Shown here one piece after another: positions 1-12,520 of a stretch of 64,000 nt of DNA; the first letter of the stretch is position 1; each line of letters starts with the position of its first letter. Below the pieces are notes generated by a model. The model made no database searches and was not told where the DNA came from. It was given only the letters and a program-made list of their open reading frames with translations. Made by a program: the position numbers and the translations under genes. Location: positions 186,001 to 250,000 of the forward strand of contig DF239552.1 of NCBI GenBank assembly GCA_000507305.1, read 5' to 3'. The stretch comes from Breviolum minutum Mf 1.05b.01. Its lineage: Eukaryota; Sar; Dinophyceae; Suessiales; Symbiodiniaceae.

Positions 1-279
1 TGCACGTCAGTTCCACATCATCTTTGAATCACACACCTCTATGCTCATCATTCCACTCGCTCTAGTGTTGTTTTTCATGTTTTGTTATTTTCCGGAATCC
101 TTGCACTAGTTCAAGTTGCACGTCCAAAGCACACTTTTGGATGATGCTCCTATACGATGCATGGATCATTGAATTCTATATGTGTCAATATGTTTTCTGA
201 GGCAAGGGCTGCCGTTCACTTGTTGTTTTCCCATCTTCAATGGTGAATCTTGGTACTTTTTTCCTGTGCTCTTACGAAG

Positions 280-361
280 GCATGTCTATCTTCGTGGTGC
301 TTTACCTCCTCCGGGAACTGAAGGGTACTTTCTTTTGACCGATGAAGAGGACAGGTCGCAG
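280..361 (+). CDS. candidate internal exon, unknown protein
   Basis: An open segment of 27 codons lies between a 3' splice site (ends TTACGAAG) and a 5' splice site (CGCAG|GTGATT). The peptide is Pro/Gly-rich then acidic (LPPPGTEGYFLLTDEEDRSQ). It enters with one carried base and leaves in phase 0. No family is recognised, and no partner exon was joined to it, so it could be chance. Confidence 0.38.
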
Positions 362-2030
362 GTGATTTTTAGTGCACAACCCCATCGGCTTTCTTGTGAC
401 TAAATTAAAGGAAAACCCCTGACACAGCCCCATCCCACGAAGAAGGTAAGTAGTCGACATGATTCCAACCATTATTTGTTTGGTGGCTATCAGGCTATCT
501 TGAACTTCAGGGGTGTACTGGTACTCTTCTAAAGCTACTGATGCTACTGCTCCTTAATTCCCTTGTTCGCAAAGTCCTTGGCAAGGAAGCAGAGGCATGC
601 TACCAAATAAATGTAATCTGACTGCGTTGGTTAAGACGCTGTTTGGCCCTAAGTTCAGAACAACTTCATGGGCAGTGGATCAATATGGTATACTGTAATT
701 GTTGAATGACATATAAATATATATATATATACATATTAGATATATACATATATAATAGACCATTTTTTCAACGCTGACTGAAAATCTTGCTGTTTGCCTG
801 GATTCTTGTAACTGTTCACAACTCAGAGTAAGCATCAATATATACTTTCTGCAACTGAAGACCTTCAATGATTTGAGTTCATGCACGACGTTTCCAAGTC
901 CAGCATTTGGAATTGTACAGGGTCATTCATCATGAACTATCATGATAACAGCGTTCTCAATTAATGTGGGTGCGTGTTTCTGTAAATGTTTCATCCTAGT
1001 TTCGCAGCAGTGCAACACTTCTTAAGTCTAAAATTTAAAAGAGACACATATATTGGCAAATATGATTGTTCTGATTGAAATACCTCCTGAAGGTTTCCTT
1101 GAATCTGAAGAAGGTCTTCCCCTGGTTCGTCTCTAAATCATGATGTGTGGACCCTTCACTTAGTCCAAATTCAATCAACAAATACAGAGATTCCTTGCGC
1201 CAGGAACGCACGGACCAGCTTGCATTTCAAAAGCTGGATGCTTGGCACGTACATCAGTGCAGCTTTTCTTGGGGGTATAGGTAAGGGTATGAATTGATTG
1301 GTGTCAAGGGATAATTGGGTGTACCCCTAACAGTGTACCCATGGTATTTATTATGTTCTCTATGGTTTCTTGGGGATTATAACTCATTCAAAACCAACTA
1401 TGGGGCTTATATAGGGATTTCCCATAGGGGTACGTTGGTATCCCCGGATAGTGTCAAACTGCATGGACTTTAAGCCTCGGAATGGATTGGTAACGTTTAT
1501 TGTTGACAACCTCTTCCATCATTTTTCCAGGACGTCTTCTTGGATCTATCTCAGTTTGGCCTTGCATTCAGCGAAGCCGTTGCGAAGTGCGGAACCCTAC
1601 GGTTGGGTTAGCTTTTGTTACTGTTCCGGGGAGGGATCATGAATGCACCCCTACCTATGTGGGGCTACACCCTGGAAAATCAACATGGAACCCAACGTCA
1701 TGGAGGTTTGGAACATGACTTTCTTGTATCACTGTTGGGTGATTTTAAGGTTCCATGATGGTTCCATATTACTTTTCAGGGGGATAGTATCACTGTTGCA
1801 GGGCCAACTGCATTTTTTTGATCATCAAATTCATGGCTTAGCATTTAACAAACTTGATCTTGCAGTATACAATTGCTGAGCTTCAAGATGATGAGAATCT
1901 TTCCCCATTGTATTGTTTGGTGAAACTTGACTTCAATTTACAATCAGCGAGGCGCCACGCTGATTCTTTTTCCATGTTTTTGTCCTGGTGTTGACATGTA
2001 ATATACATACCATCCACTTCGATGGTGCAG
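362..2030. other. no supported gene; decayed inverted-repeat elements
   Basis: AT-rich DNA with a TA microsatellite near 715-755. A weak inverted repeat runs from about 1318 to 1455 (GTACCCCTAAC at one end, CCCATAGGGGTACGTTGG at the other). A decayed MITE is listed separately. No convincing exon was found. Confidence 0.5.
1666..1786. repeat. decayed MITE of the ACACCCTGG...TAACATGG group
   Basis: The left end reads TACACCCTGGAAAATCAACA and the right end TTCCATATTACTTTTCAGGG, an imperfect inverted pair. The left end closely matches the intact element at 59468-59573. This is an old copy with internal change. Confidence 0.55.
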
Positions 2031-2193
2031 CTGGGGGCCGGGAACTTGCAGTCCTTTCGCCTCGCTGCACCCCACAGACTGGAGTCTTCCCCCATCCCAA
2101 CTGCTTCAGCAGTGTTCGCTGACAGCTTCAGGCTGTTTGCAGATGTTCCCAGACAGAATCCACTGGACCCCAAAATAGTTTGTGTGCTTGCTG
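2031..2193 (+). CDS. candidate internal exon, unknown protein
   Basis: Open frame of 54 codons between a 3' splice site (GATGGTGCAG|) and a 5' splice site (TTGCTG|GTAAGG). The peptide contains FADSFRLFADVPRQNPLDPK. The opposite strand is also open here, so the call rests on the two splice sites and on the strand shared with all other genes. No family recognised. Confidence 0.33.
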
Positions 2194-3321
2194 GTAAGGG
2201 TGGGTTTCTGGTGGAAGGGATGAACACACACCGAGCTTATGATGAAGTTTGCCTTTGTTGGAGCTCAAAGAACCTCCAGCAACATCCAGAAACTATGAAA
2301 AGCACCGTGTTTTGCTAGGAATATGGATTGATGAGTGAGGGGGAAGACGTTCGTAGATACCAAGGGTTGGATCTTTCTTTTGCTCCAATCATTTAATTGA
2401 CAGTATGTTTTACCAACACCAAAATCATCCAAAATTCAGAATCATACCCCATGGTCAATTAGGTCTCCAGTATTTTCTGGTACTAATTAGTCTCTTTGGG
2501 CGGTTAAACAGCTAATGGTTGCAGTGCATTTGGCCCTACTATGTGCTGCCAACTCAAGTATACCGCTTCTACTCATAACATCTCGTTGGTGACCTTGTAG
2601 GGCTTTGCCCTTTGCCAAAGTCTCATCCAAACATTTGGAAAAGCTTTCATGACCTCAGCTGCCACTAAGAAGGGAATCTTCCCCAATAGTATTTTGTTTT
2701 CAGTTTTCAAGTTGGATTGTATTGAGCAAGTCCTATTTTCAGCCATATCGCTAGCATGGGTTTCAAGAGGAAAGAAGTGTGATTCCTAGAGGCCATTTCC
2801 CCTTTTTTTGGCATGACATGATCCTTCATCAAGGTCCATACAATTCCGCACATGGCTGCTTGTTCATTTTTCTCTCAGCCACTGGCTGAAGCTGCAAAAA
2901 TGCCTATAGGCATGGAGGCGGATTCATCATGCATCAGCTTGGCTCAAGTATAGATTCAAAAGGAAGGCATCCACATTTTTTGGAGATAAAAGTAGAACTT
3001 GGACATGGATCATTCAACTACCCATTTGGGGGGGCATCAAACAATGCAACTCTATGGTTATTTTGAGGTGCGTTGTTTGGGTTGGTAATATAATGACCCG
3101 TGTCGGAGCCCATGTTCAGTGGAAGGAAAGTGCAATTGAATCACATTGAAACATTAAATCCCATGACAACAAAAAGTGTGGTGGAGGTGGAACAGAGCAT
3201 ATGTAGCGGACCCCCCCATGAATTCATGGATGTTAATTGCTTCTACAACACTCGTAGCTGCTAGCAAAGGACGCAACTGATGAAACAAGACTATCAAAAA
3301 CGCGCCGCTGATCGGAAAAAG
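2194..3321. other. no supported gene
   Basis: No exon with good splice sites, no MITE and no microsatellite was recognised in this stretch. Confidence 0.4.
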
Positions 3322-3958
3322 AATTGTTTGTTGGCATGATACACCGTGACCGTTTGCCGGAGGTGGAATTGCAAATCCAAGAGTTTTTGTTCCGATCCAT
3401 GCGCGGGTAACATGCAACCCAATAATTTCTGCGCGAGCTTCAGCCCGAGGCCCCCCGTGACGTTTCAGAATTTTCTGGGTGAGTCATTCATCTTAAGTTG
3501 GACCAAACGAAACCTAAATGAAGGTGCCCGGTTGAGTTTCCTTGAGTAAAGCAAAGCCAGGTTCATAGAATGAACTCGGGACGATTTATGATAATTCACC
3601 GATCAATCAGTGGAGGGGTCTGGTTTTTGTAATGGCCAATTGATGGCCGAAGCAACTTGCGTTTACCAACAATTAGCATTGCTCATCACTCCTCTTTGGA
3701 GGGATCTGCACGTAAAAGCCTTGAAAACTAAAAAGATGTTGGATGATGTTTGTCACCATGAGGCACCCCCAGGTATCATATTTTCATATATTTTCAATAC
3801 TTTGTTCAATTCCTAAACAACATGCCCTTTGTGGAGAGGTGATTCACCAGGCCGAAATCCTTGACGCTGCCAGGACTGCACGATCTTCCTCCAGGAGCCG
3901 GGCGTGCTCATCTGGTTGTCATCATGAAGAAGCTCAAGCGGCTCATGCTCGTGCAAAG
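3322..3958 (+). CDS. multi-exon gene fragment, unknown protein (exons 3322-3406, 3611-3772, 3874-3958)
   Basis: Three candidate exons. The second (53 codons; contains CVYQQLALLITPLWRDLHVK) ends CCCCAG|GTATCA with one carried base. The third starts CGCTGCCAG|GA and takes exactly that phase, continuing LHDLPPGAGRAHLVVIMKKL and ending CAAAG|GTGCCG, after which the intron runs into the TTG microsatellite. The first exon (IHRDRLPEVELQIQEFLF) has plausible sites but its phase does not join directly to the second. No domain is recognised. The match between exons two and three is the main evidence that this is a real gene. Confidence 0.5.
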
Positions 3959-3969
3959 GTGCCGTGTTT

Positions 3970-4422
<453 letters not shown>

Positions 4423-5017
4423 TGTTTTGTTCAACCCCCTTGATTGATTCTTTACATTCTGGGAATCCTTAGTCTCTAGAAAATGCTCCCGCCAGACCTT
4501 GTTGTTTGATTCATATCTGTTTGTTCATGATCACCCTGAGGGGTGTTGTTTTTTTTGGTGGTTCTTCCGTTGTGTGAGAACAAGTGGTTGGTTGGGAAGG
4601 GTAGCAATTGAAACCTTGAAACAAGTACAGAAAATGGGACATTGGAGACACAGATAGCAGCCATTCAATTTGAAAGACCAACATCCGAAACTTTCAACCG
4701 ACCCAATGGAGTGATAAAACCTCCTATCAACTTCCCTAGATGGTGATTTCAAATATATATATATATATCTTTTTACCCCTACCTGGGGAAATGATCCAAT
4801 TTGACTAATATTTTTCAGATGGGTTGAAACCACCAACTAGTTAACAAGTTCCTATTTTCATCAACTCCTTGCCAATGTCCAACTGCAGTTGCGGACTTTG
4901 AGATATTCCTGGCCTGCAACTCAGCAGAGTCGCAGAAAGGAAAGTCCCTTTGTTCAAAAAAACAGTTCATGCAGTTGCGACCTTCATGCAAATGTTGTGA
5001 GATAGATCAAAATGAAG
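4423..5017. other. no firm gene; MITE copy A inside
   Basis: A frame stays open from about 4480 to 4650 after a possible acceptor (CTCTAG|), but no donor was convincing. The remainder is AT-rich and contains the first CTAG-ended MITE. Confidence 0.35.
4736..4840. repeat. CTAG-ended MITE, copy A
   Basis: About 105 bp. The left terminus is CTAGATGGTGATTTCAAA and the right terminus TTGAAACCACCAACTAG, inverted repeats of about 17 bases. The interior includes CCCCTACCTGGGGAAATGAT and ATTTTTCAGATGGGTTG, shared with the copies at 5018, 7220, 49625 and 54585. Confidence 0.9.
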
Positions 5018-5112
5018 CTAGGTGGTGGTTTCAAACATTATTATCACCCCTATTTTGGGGAAGATTCCCATTTTGACTGATATTTTTCAGATGGGTTGAA
5101 ACCACCAACTAG
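5018..5112. repeat. CTAG-ended MITE, copy B
   Basis: About 95 bp; left end CTAGGTGGTGGTTTCAAA, right end TTGAAACCACCAACTAG. It lies about 180 bp from copy A in the same orientation. The interior keeps ATTTTTCAGATGGGTTG. Confidence 0.92.
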
Positions 5113-5204
5113 AACATGAAGTATGTGTTTTAAGACCAACTTGTTTGGTGCTTCAGAGAAGCCTGATGAACTTAAAACTCACTCTTAGCCACCTTTTCTC
5201 CCAG

Positions 5205-5254
5205 GATGCAAGATTTGGCTGAAGGTTTATGGTTGGCCCGAAAACCCGTGGCAG
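5205..5254 (+). CDS. candidate short exon, unknown protein
   Basis: A strong acceptor (CCTTTTCTCCCAG|G) and a donor (GTGGCAG|GTGCCA) enclose 50 bases reading MQDLAEGLWLARKPVA. Both termini are one-base phase. No neighbour exon could be joined. Confidence 0.33.
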
Positions 5255-7219
5255 GTGCCATTTTTTGTTGCCTTCAATTAATCGATGCTTGGAGTCCTGC
5301 CCTGGCCATACAATTGGAAAGTGAAGTGAAGAATGTCAAAATGTCAAGGTTTTCTCAAAAGGAATTATTTTGGATGTTTTTAATGTTGGTGTAACGTATA
5401 TACATATATATATATATTATGATACATATACTATACATAAACACCCAAGTCCGGAATAGTTTTCGGAGCTTATGGAAGTTCTTTCTGGAGACTTCTCGTG
5501 TTTTGAATGTTTTGATGACAACACACTTTTCTCATCCTTTCTCTCTGTACATATCAGCAGGCATAAATCATAAGCATATTAATTATATACATACCCGGCC
5601 CCCGGTAACATTAGCGAGTGTTTTGGGTGCTCTGATTGATTTGGCCGACTTCTTGTTACCTTATAATCGTTAAGGATCAGAGTACCTTTCTTGAGAGATG
5701 TTTTTGAGTACAAATTCGGGGTGAACATGCCTCCCACTTTTGTCCAATTTTGAGTTGATGGGCCTTGTGACATGGGACATGGCCCAATAAACCAGTGAAT
5801 CCCCTGGGCTTACTCTGTTTCATGACACGGTCGCCGTGGTGTTTGCTGTTTTATCCATCCCAGACTCCTCACAACCTCAGCTGGTCACTTTCACATTTAA
5901 TCGCATAATATATACATTGAGATAATAAAGTTCTATTGTGCAGAAGTATGCATAAGTGTTAAACAGCCAAAATCATGATATATATATATATATTGTCAAA
6001 TACCAGTCATCAATCAAAGGTTTCAACATTTATGATTATGGTATGTTGGTGGTTTTGCATTCTTCACATCCCCTACAACAAAGATTATGATATCTTACTA
6101 GGGATTTACCTAGATCCACCCACCAACCTCCCACCAACGTTGAGTTGTTCGGAGGTATCCTGGCAGTCTTGGTTGCCTTGGGCCTATGGCTGGCGCAACA
6201 TGAGGTGCCGATCACCCCACGAAACCCAGAAATAGCCGGCCTTATTTTAGGGCTTACTAACCATTTGGAATCCCTTAAAATTAGTTCCCCAAGTTGAGGT
6301 ATAGCTGGTAGGTCCAGTGCCTTTGGTATGGTGGGAGTAGCACGCAGAAGTCACAAAAAGCATGCAATATACATGCTGGTGTTATCCCTTTGGGAATGCA
6401 ATCATTTGGAGGTGCACTATATGTTGCCAATTGAGTGATAAGGAAACCTCAACTATCGTTTTTGTTAAAGGACCCAAGGTTGAAAGACTTGTTGGGAGGA
6501 CATTTGCAACAAAAAAAGTGTGCGAATCAGTTTGGTTTTCCAGGTGATTCAATGGATCATACTGTTCATGGCAGAAATCCATCACCCATTACTTGGGACA
6601 TTTAACACCGAGTAGAAGTAGTAATTACCCAGCAACTGGTGCAGGATGTTTTTCCAAAGAGTATGGTGATTTTGAGGTTAGCCAAAGTCAGGTTTGGTGG
6701 AGCTTGCCGCTGAATGAGTTTTCATCCATTGAAAATCCCAAGTTGTCAGCTAAGAATCACACCCTACTGACTTCGCAGGGCCCCAGCTATTCAAAATTCT
6801 CTGCGTCTCTGAATGAACTTTATCGAAACTTTTTCTAATGAGTTTTGGAGATAAGGGAAACTCAAGAGGCATTCCATCAGACTTGAGTTTCATCATAACT
6901 TGGTTCAGAATTTCACCCTTCAACTTGTAGTTGTTGCTATATATCATATTTTTCCTAGGCAACTTTTGTTTAATCATGCAGGCAAAATCCACCTGTTGTT
7001 TTTTTATTATTTTGAAATTGAAGGAAGTTGATTCAATTTTACAGATTCTAAAAATTCCTGTGTCTCTGTGAGAGTTTTTTTTTATACAGGGTGTTTTGAT
7101 GTTGTCAACGTTAGGATTTTCAAGCTTCGAGGTGATCCAAAGATGAATACCTCAACAGGTTGGAGCCAAAGCCACCCAAGTCATACCCTAACTCTTATAG
7201 TCTCTCAAGACATGAATCA
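5255..7219. other. no supported gene
   Basis: AT-rich DNA with short TA runs near 5400 and 5975. A short segment at 6231-6300 (AATAGCCGGCCTTATTTTAG) resembles 36120-36185, perhaps a low-copy dispersed repeat. No exon with paired splice sites was seen. Confidence 0.4.
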
Positions 7220-7322
7220 CTAGCTGGAGGTTTCAAAGATTTTTTATGTTCACCCCGAAATTTGGGGAAATGATCCAAATTTGGCGAGCATATTTGTCAA
7301 ATGGGTTGAAACCACCAACTAG
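7220..7322. repeat. CTAG-ended MITE, copy C
   Basis: Left end CTAGCTGGAGGTTTCAAA, right end TTGAAACCACCAACTAG. ATCA is present just outside both ends, a possible 4-bp target duplication. The interior is more diverged than in copies A and B. Confidence 0.88.
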
Positions 7323-7694
7323 ATCATGGTTCAATTATGGTTCCAATGGTTTTTGTTGTTCAATATTCTTTGTACATCACCACCCTGGTAAAGCATCCCA
7401 AATGATGAAACAAAGGGAGCTTCTCTGAAAAATTGGAAGAGATTCAGTCCTGGTGATCATCCAAGTGACGTTTTTGAATGTAGCAAGTGTTGTTTGCACT
7501 CTATAATTTCCATCACATCCACTTACCACCTATTGATTTGTAAACATTATACACTAATCTCTCAGATCATCCAACCAACTATGCCACATTATACCAAGCA
7601 TGTGCACTTATTTTCGACCTCCTGACCACATAAAAACCCATTGCTTTCCCTTTGCCATACCCTGTTTGGCTTCGAAACCGGGCCGTTTTCACAG

Positions 7695-8163
7695 CCACCA
7701 AAATAGAACCGGAACGGCCGCCATGGCGTCCACGGTTGCTGGCGCACCACGCTTCGAACGAACATCAGTGGAACGGGTGGAGTCGCCGATGGCAGAGTCA
7801 CCTCCTAGGGTGACTTGGTTTGTTGCTTTTTGTTGGACAAGAAGTTCAATTCAACACATTGTCAGGAAGTACTTCCAAGTTATGAAACTGTTTGGGGATG
7901 TAATATGCCAAAATGGTCCAAAATGCATGTCCTACCCGGGTTGCCGTAATTTTGAGAGGGGTTGCGCTCGGTTTCCATTCTCGCCAATTCAGGTCATCTC
8001 ATTGCAAGCCTTGCATAAGCGTTCGTCGCCCTTGAATTTGACACATCAACATCTCTCTCATGGACTCTTGGTTTGTGGTGATGGGTTGGTGGTGTTTTTT
8101 GAATCGAAGGCCTATTTAGCTGCTGGCTTCTCCAAGATGTTTTTTCTGTCACCCTCCAGTTGA
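7695..8163 (+). CDS. multi-exon gene fragment, unknown protein (exons 7695-7809 and 7993-8163)
   Basis: Exon one follows CGTTTTCACAG and ends CCTAGG|GTGACT. It is clearly GC-richer than its flanks and reads MASTVAGAPRFERTSVERVE and onward. It leaves in phase 0. Exon two starts after TTCTCGCCAATTCAG| in phase 0 (VISLQALHKRSSPLNLTHQH) and stays open to a TGA at 8161-8163. The reverse strand is also open over exon two, so that half is weaker. No family recognised. Confidence 0.42.
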
Positions 8164-8589
8164 ACACGTAAGGAGGGCTATCGAAAGTCGGTGTTTTTTT
8201 TTTCATCCTCGTGGTGCCACATAAAGGCAATTGGGATGCCATGTGTGAGGGCATAGCAACGTCTGAGGGAATGATATTGACATGTCCAACACGGATATAA
8301 TGTATCCCTTTTTTTCCACACAAATCAATTGAGTGAATCCCCATATCACCAGTTGAATGTATATCCACATGATTAAACAAAATCCCTCATATGCATGACA
8401 TGGTAATTCAATCGAACTGCATAGCTACTCCCCTCAAGAATAACGTGTCAAAAAAAAAAAAAAAAANAAAACTGGGGATTTGGCTATGTTAAATCTACAG
8501 GCTATGTTGGTGATACGGCATCAGGGAGAGGCCGTGTTAATCATGAAAAGGTCAAACAGATTCTGCATGAAAGATTTTGCCTTTCGGAG

Positions 8590-8676
8590 CTAACATGGCC
8601 CTTCACCCAATAGGCCTTGATCAAAACAGACCATTCACATTCCAAAGAACACGGATCCAGGAAAGAGCCATGTTAG
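8590..8676. repeat. short inverted-repeat element, introner/MITE type
   Basis: CTAACATGGCCC at the left and GAGCCATGTTAG at the right enclose about 87 bp. The two ends are inverted copies of the zone octamer. No coding sequence inside. Confidence 0.7.
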
Positions 8677-9295
8677 TCTTGAAACCCATGTCACCTTGAG
8701 AACGGGGAAGGGGCCACGTTTATCGAAAACATGGACACTGGCCTCCGCCCAAAGCTTGTCAGCTCAAGTTGGGTGTATAACTTGAGAAGCCAAGCCCAAG
8801 CATGTGTGACCCCATGGAACCGCCATGGGATTCGCAGCCTCTGGTTGCTAATGCTCCTGCTCAGGACGCCTTTTGCTCATGTCATTCGTTAACTAAGCTC
8901 CCATGCAAACAAATCCATACTGATATTTGGACCGTGGTTCCTCCACTTGTGCGCCTCCCACAATCCCGTTTTGTGAATTTACATTTGGTTTTGGGAAATG
9001 AATTGTTTGTGAAGAAAGTTCCCTTGTTTTGAACTTGTTTGTCTTGGGTTTCCCGAGGAGACGTTGGAGACGGCGATGGAGAAGATGATGACGGAGTTGG
9101 ATATGGTTGGTGGGTTGGATGCAACACCCTCAAGACATGCCACTTGTCCAAAGTTTCCCAAAGTGCCATGTTAAACCGATATGTTTAAGATTCAGATCTC
9201 TAGGCCCATCCTTAGGACATCCTCTGATTCAGAAATTTGCGAGCAGCCCAGGGTCTATGTAAACATGGATTGGCATGTCTAGGCTTGAGATGCCC

Positions 9296-12234
9296 TTAGA
9301 TTCCTCCCATCCTTGCAGCACCAGTTCCCTTCCTTAACAAAGCCCCCCAAACAACAAAATCATACAAAATCAATACTACTGATTTTCTCAGGTTGATGAG
9401 TTGGGAGATGAGCATGCGGCTGCCGAAACTCCAGCTCTTGGGAAGGTTGCTGACGCTACTTGGCCAATTGGTGTAGTAAGATCGATTCGGAAAAAAAACA
9501 TTCAATGCCAGCGTCCATGTTAAACCAGGAGGTTCAAAAACCATATGTTTTAGTAGAAGAATGGCGGGTGATGCAATTTCTTTTCATACAAACTCCTTAA
9601 TTCCTTTCAGTACGAAATATCTTTCCTAACAAAGCCCCCCAAACAACAAAATCCATACTACTGATGCCGGCCCCGGTTATCAGGTTAGTGAGTCGGGAGA
9701 TGCTGATGCAGCGGCTGCAAAAATTGCAGATCTTGGGAACGGGTCTGACGCTACTTGGCCAAATAGATGTATTAAGATCCATTGGAGAAAAATACATTCA
9801 GTGCCAGGGTCCATGTTAAACCAGGAGGTTCAAAAATGAGATGATTAATTTGATGAATTCCGGGTTATTTTTTCTAACAAAGGCCCCCAAACAACAAAAC
9901 CCATACTACTGATGCCGGCCCCGGTTGGTAGATGTATTAAGAACCATTTGGCAAAAATACGTTCAGTGGCAACTACTTTGATGCATTCTGCTGGGCTACA
10001 TTGTTAGGCTCAAATCATTTTGTGAGCTTTCATTCCTAGAGCAAGGCATTGATCACAGACCATGGTTTCCTTCTCCGATGAAGTATTGCTGGTTGCTTTG
10101 TGGATGGCTAGTGCTACGGTCATGGCACTTCTGTCTTGTGCATGGTACTGCATAGACTTGCTACCTTCGACGAGAATGGCAGATTTTCAAAAGAATTACG
10201 TTGAGAATGTAAGCAATGTCATTCCTACTGCATCTTTTGAAGCTACGTCGCCTATCTCTGTGGTTCCCATGTCAGATCCTTCGCCATCCGCAACATCGAT
10301 TGAAGAAGAGAATGATTATTCTGTGCATCATGTGGATGAAAGAGATGGTTCTGATATTTGGGAAATGCCTAGTCCAGGTGGTAGACGATCCAGACCAGTA
10401 AGGCCACGTTCTGGAAGACCATTGACATGGAGAGTGTAAAATATTAATTGCATTAGCTCTGCGATGTGTAGACAAGCAAGAGGTTGCATGCTTTGTGTAC
10501 AGGACCTTATACCTTGCTGACGGATCACATTCAGAAAAGGTTTGGCTGGGTAAGAAGTGTACACTTGTATGCATCCTTCGGTTTGTGTTGTACAGATAAT
10601 AAATAAGATAGGAGCTGAGTAGCGCAACGAATATTCGAAAATTTGGATTCAGTGCCAGCGCCCATGTTAAACCAGGAGGTTCAAAAACCAGATGTTTTAG
10701 TTGAAGAATTCCGGGTGATGAATATATTTTTATTATCCGTATATCCTTTCAGTACGTGATACCCTTCCTAACAAAGCCCCCCAAACAACAAAATCCATAC
10801 TACTGATGCCGGCCCCGGTTATCAGGTTAGTGAGTCGGGAGATGCTGATGCAGCGGCTGCAAAAATTGCAGATCTTGGGAACGGTGATATCGTTACTTGG
10901 CTAAATAGATGGTGCCAGCGTCCATGTTAAACCAGAAGGGTCAAAAACGAGATGATTAAGTTGAGGAATTCCGGGTTATTTGTCCTAACAAAGCCCCCCA
11001 AAAAACAAAAATCCATACTACTGATGCCGTCCCGGGTTATCAGGTTGGTGAGTCGGTAAATGTTGATGCAGCGGCTGCAAAATCTCCAGATCTTCGGAAA
11101 GGGTCTGACGCTACTTGGCCAAAGTGATGTAGTAAGATCGATTTGGAAAAAAAAACATTCAGTGCCAGGGTCCATGTTAAACCAGGAGGTTCAAAAACCA
11201 GATGTTTTAGTTGAAGAATTCCGGGTGATGAAATTTCTTTTTCATCTCCCTGTNGCAAAATCTCCAGATCTTGGGAAGGTTGCTGACGCTACTTGGCCAA
11301 ATTGATGTAGTAAGATCGATTTGGAAAAAAACATTCCGTGCCAGCGTCCATGTTAAACCAGGAGGTTCAAAAACCAGATGTTTTAGTAGAAGAATGGCGG
11401 GTGATGAAATTTCTTTTCATATAATCTCCTTAATTCCTTTCAGTACGAAATATCTTTCCTAACAAAGCCCCCCAAACAACGAAATCAATACTCCTGATGC
11501 CGTCACGGGTTCTCAGGTTGGTGAGTTGGAAGATGCGAATACGGGGGAACAAACTCCTGATCTTGGGAACGGTGGTATCGCTACTTGGCCATATGGATGT
11601 AATATGAGGTTGATGTAAATGTAGTATCATTCCACCAAAAAAGATTCAGTGAATTCATAAGCAGGGGCCATGTTGAACAGGAATGCTTTTTTAAAAAGCA
11701 CATGTGTTAAATTCTGAAAGAAATTTGTGTAAGTACATTCCCCGCATCCTACACCTTGACGGCGCCAGTAGTTTGCCTAACAAAACCTTTCCAAGCAAAG
11801 CAATATCCCGGGGTTATCAGCGCTAATGCCGCTTCCGTTTCTCAGGTTGCTGAGTTGGGTGATGAAGATGCAAAACTTGCATCACCTGAAGAGGGCGAGA
11901 ATGTTACTTGTCCAAAAGGTAGACCGGAAAAGCTGAACCAAGAAAACACTTGATGCAGTAGCTATGTCAAAAAGAGATGTTCAAAATAGATTGACCTAAA
12001 TATCGTCTCCATTTTTGTCTCATATGGTAAACTGCCAAATAGGATTGTTCAAATTAATTGTTTTATCCCCTCTCCTTAGCTAGGGGGGCGACCCTAAATA
12101 TAACTATAACTGACATTTTTGGCACTTGAGGGCCTCAAAAATGTAATATTACTTCTGAGGTTGATGAGTTGGGAGATGAACCTGAAGAACCGGAAGAACA
12201 TGAGACGCAGGAGACGGACCCTTGACCAAATACA
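9296..12234 (+). repeat. tandem array of mini-exon plus introner units (VxELGD exon)
   Basis: Seven related segments begin after TCAG or TGAG with GTTxxTGAGTYGGGAGAT (near 9391, 9684, 10826, 11040, 11516, 11847, 12158) and translate as V(D/S/G/A)E(L/S)GD... Examples are VDELGDEHAAAETPALGK and VAELGDEDAKLASPEEGE. Between them lie blocks with CTACTTGGCC, then TCCATGTTAAACCAGGAGG, then CCTAACAAAGCCCCCCAAAC. Units are about 215-300 bp. Copies have drifted and some donor phases differ, so not all need be used. The array is broken at 9981-10640 by an unrelated insert. Confidence 0.75.
10062..10439 (+). CDS. single-exon small membrane protein, possible retrogene
   Basis: Complete ATG-to-TAA frame of 125 codons without an intron. 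Residues about 8-32 are hydrophobic (LLVALWMASATVMALLSCAW), giving one membrane segment or a signal anchor. The rest is Ser/Pro-rich and acidic, with a basic tail (GGRRSRPVRPRSGRP). It lies wholly inside an insertion that splits one unit of the surrounding tandem array, as a reinserted cDNA would. About 50 bases upstream is a degenerate match to the dinoflagellate spliced leader. No homolog recognised; expression is unknown. Confidence 0.55.
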   Translation: MVSFSDEVLLVALWMASATVMALLSCAWYCIDLLPSTRMADFQKNYVENVSNVIPTASFEATSPISVVPMSDPSPSATSIEEENDYSVHHVDERDGSDIWEMPSPGGRRSRPVRPRSGRPLTWRV

Positions 12235-12274
12235 TCTTATAAAATATAAAAACCAAACGGTGATCATTTTGCAG

Positions 12275-12337
12275 GTTTTGCACGAAAACAAGATCGACCA
12301 ACCACTCGCCCCCTCGGGAATCACCTTTACCCCCCAG
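12275..12337 (+). CDS. mini-exon, VLHENKIDQ type
   Basis: Exactly 21 codons between CATTTTGCAG| and CCCCCAG|GTACAT, reading VLHENKIDQPLAPSGITFTP. The next intron shows the standard start of this zone: GTACATG, TTTCAAC, then CTGTTAACATGGCC. The peptide resembles the mini-exons amplified at 17.0-18.1 and 22.6-23.6 kb (VLHQNDIHQQLG). Confidence 0.5.
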
Positions 12338-12520
12338 GTACATGTTTCAACAGTAGCCTGTTAACATGGCCTTTCACAAGTAATTGAGGTTGTTCAGTGG
12401 AAAAAAATCAACATTCCAAAGCTATACTATTGCAGGAAAAAACACCATGAAATACTTTTGATTCCAGGACCTCCTAACATGGACTGTTTCAGAACATGGT
12501 AGTTTTCGTGCTCATCCTAG

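Noticed and set aside
2939-2948. TTGGCTCAAG, matching the 3' end of the dinoflagellate spliced leader
   Set aside because: A 10-base match with no gene following it and no further leader sequence; could be chance.
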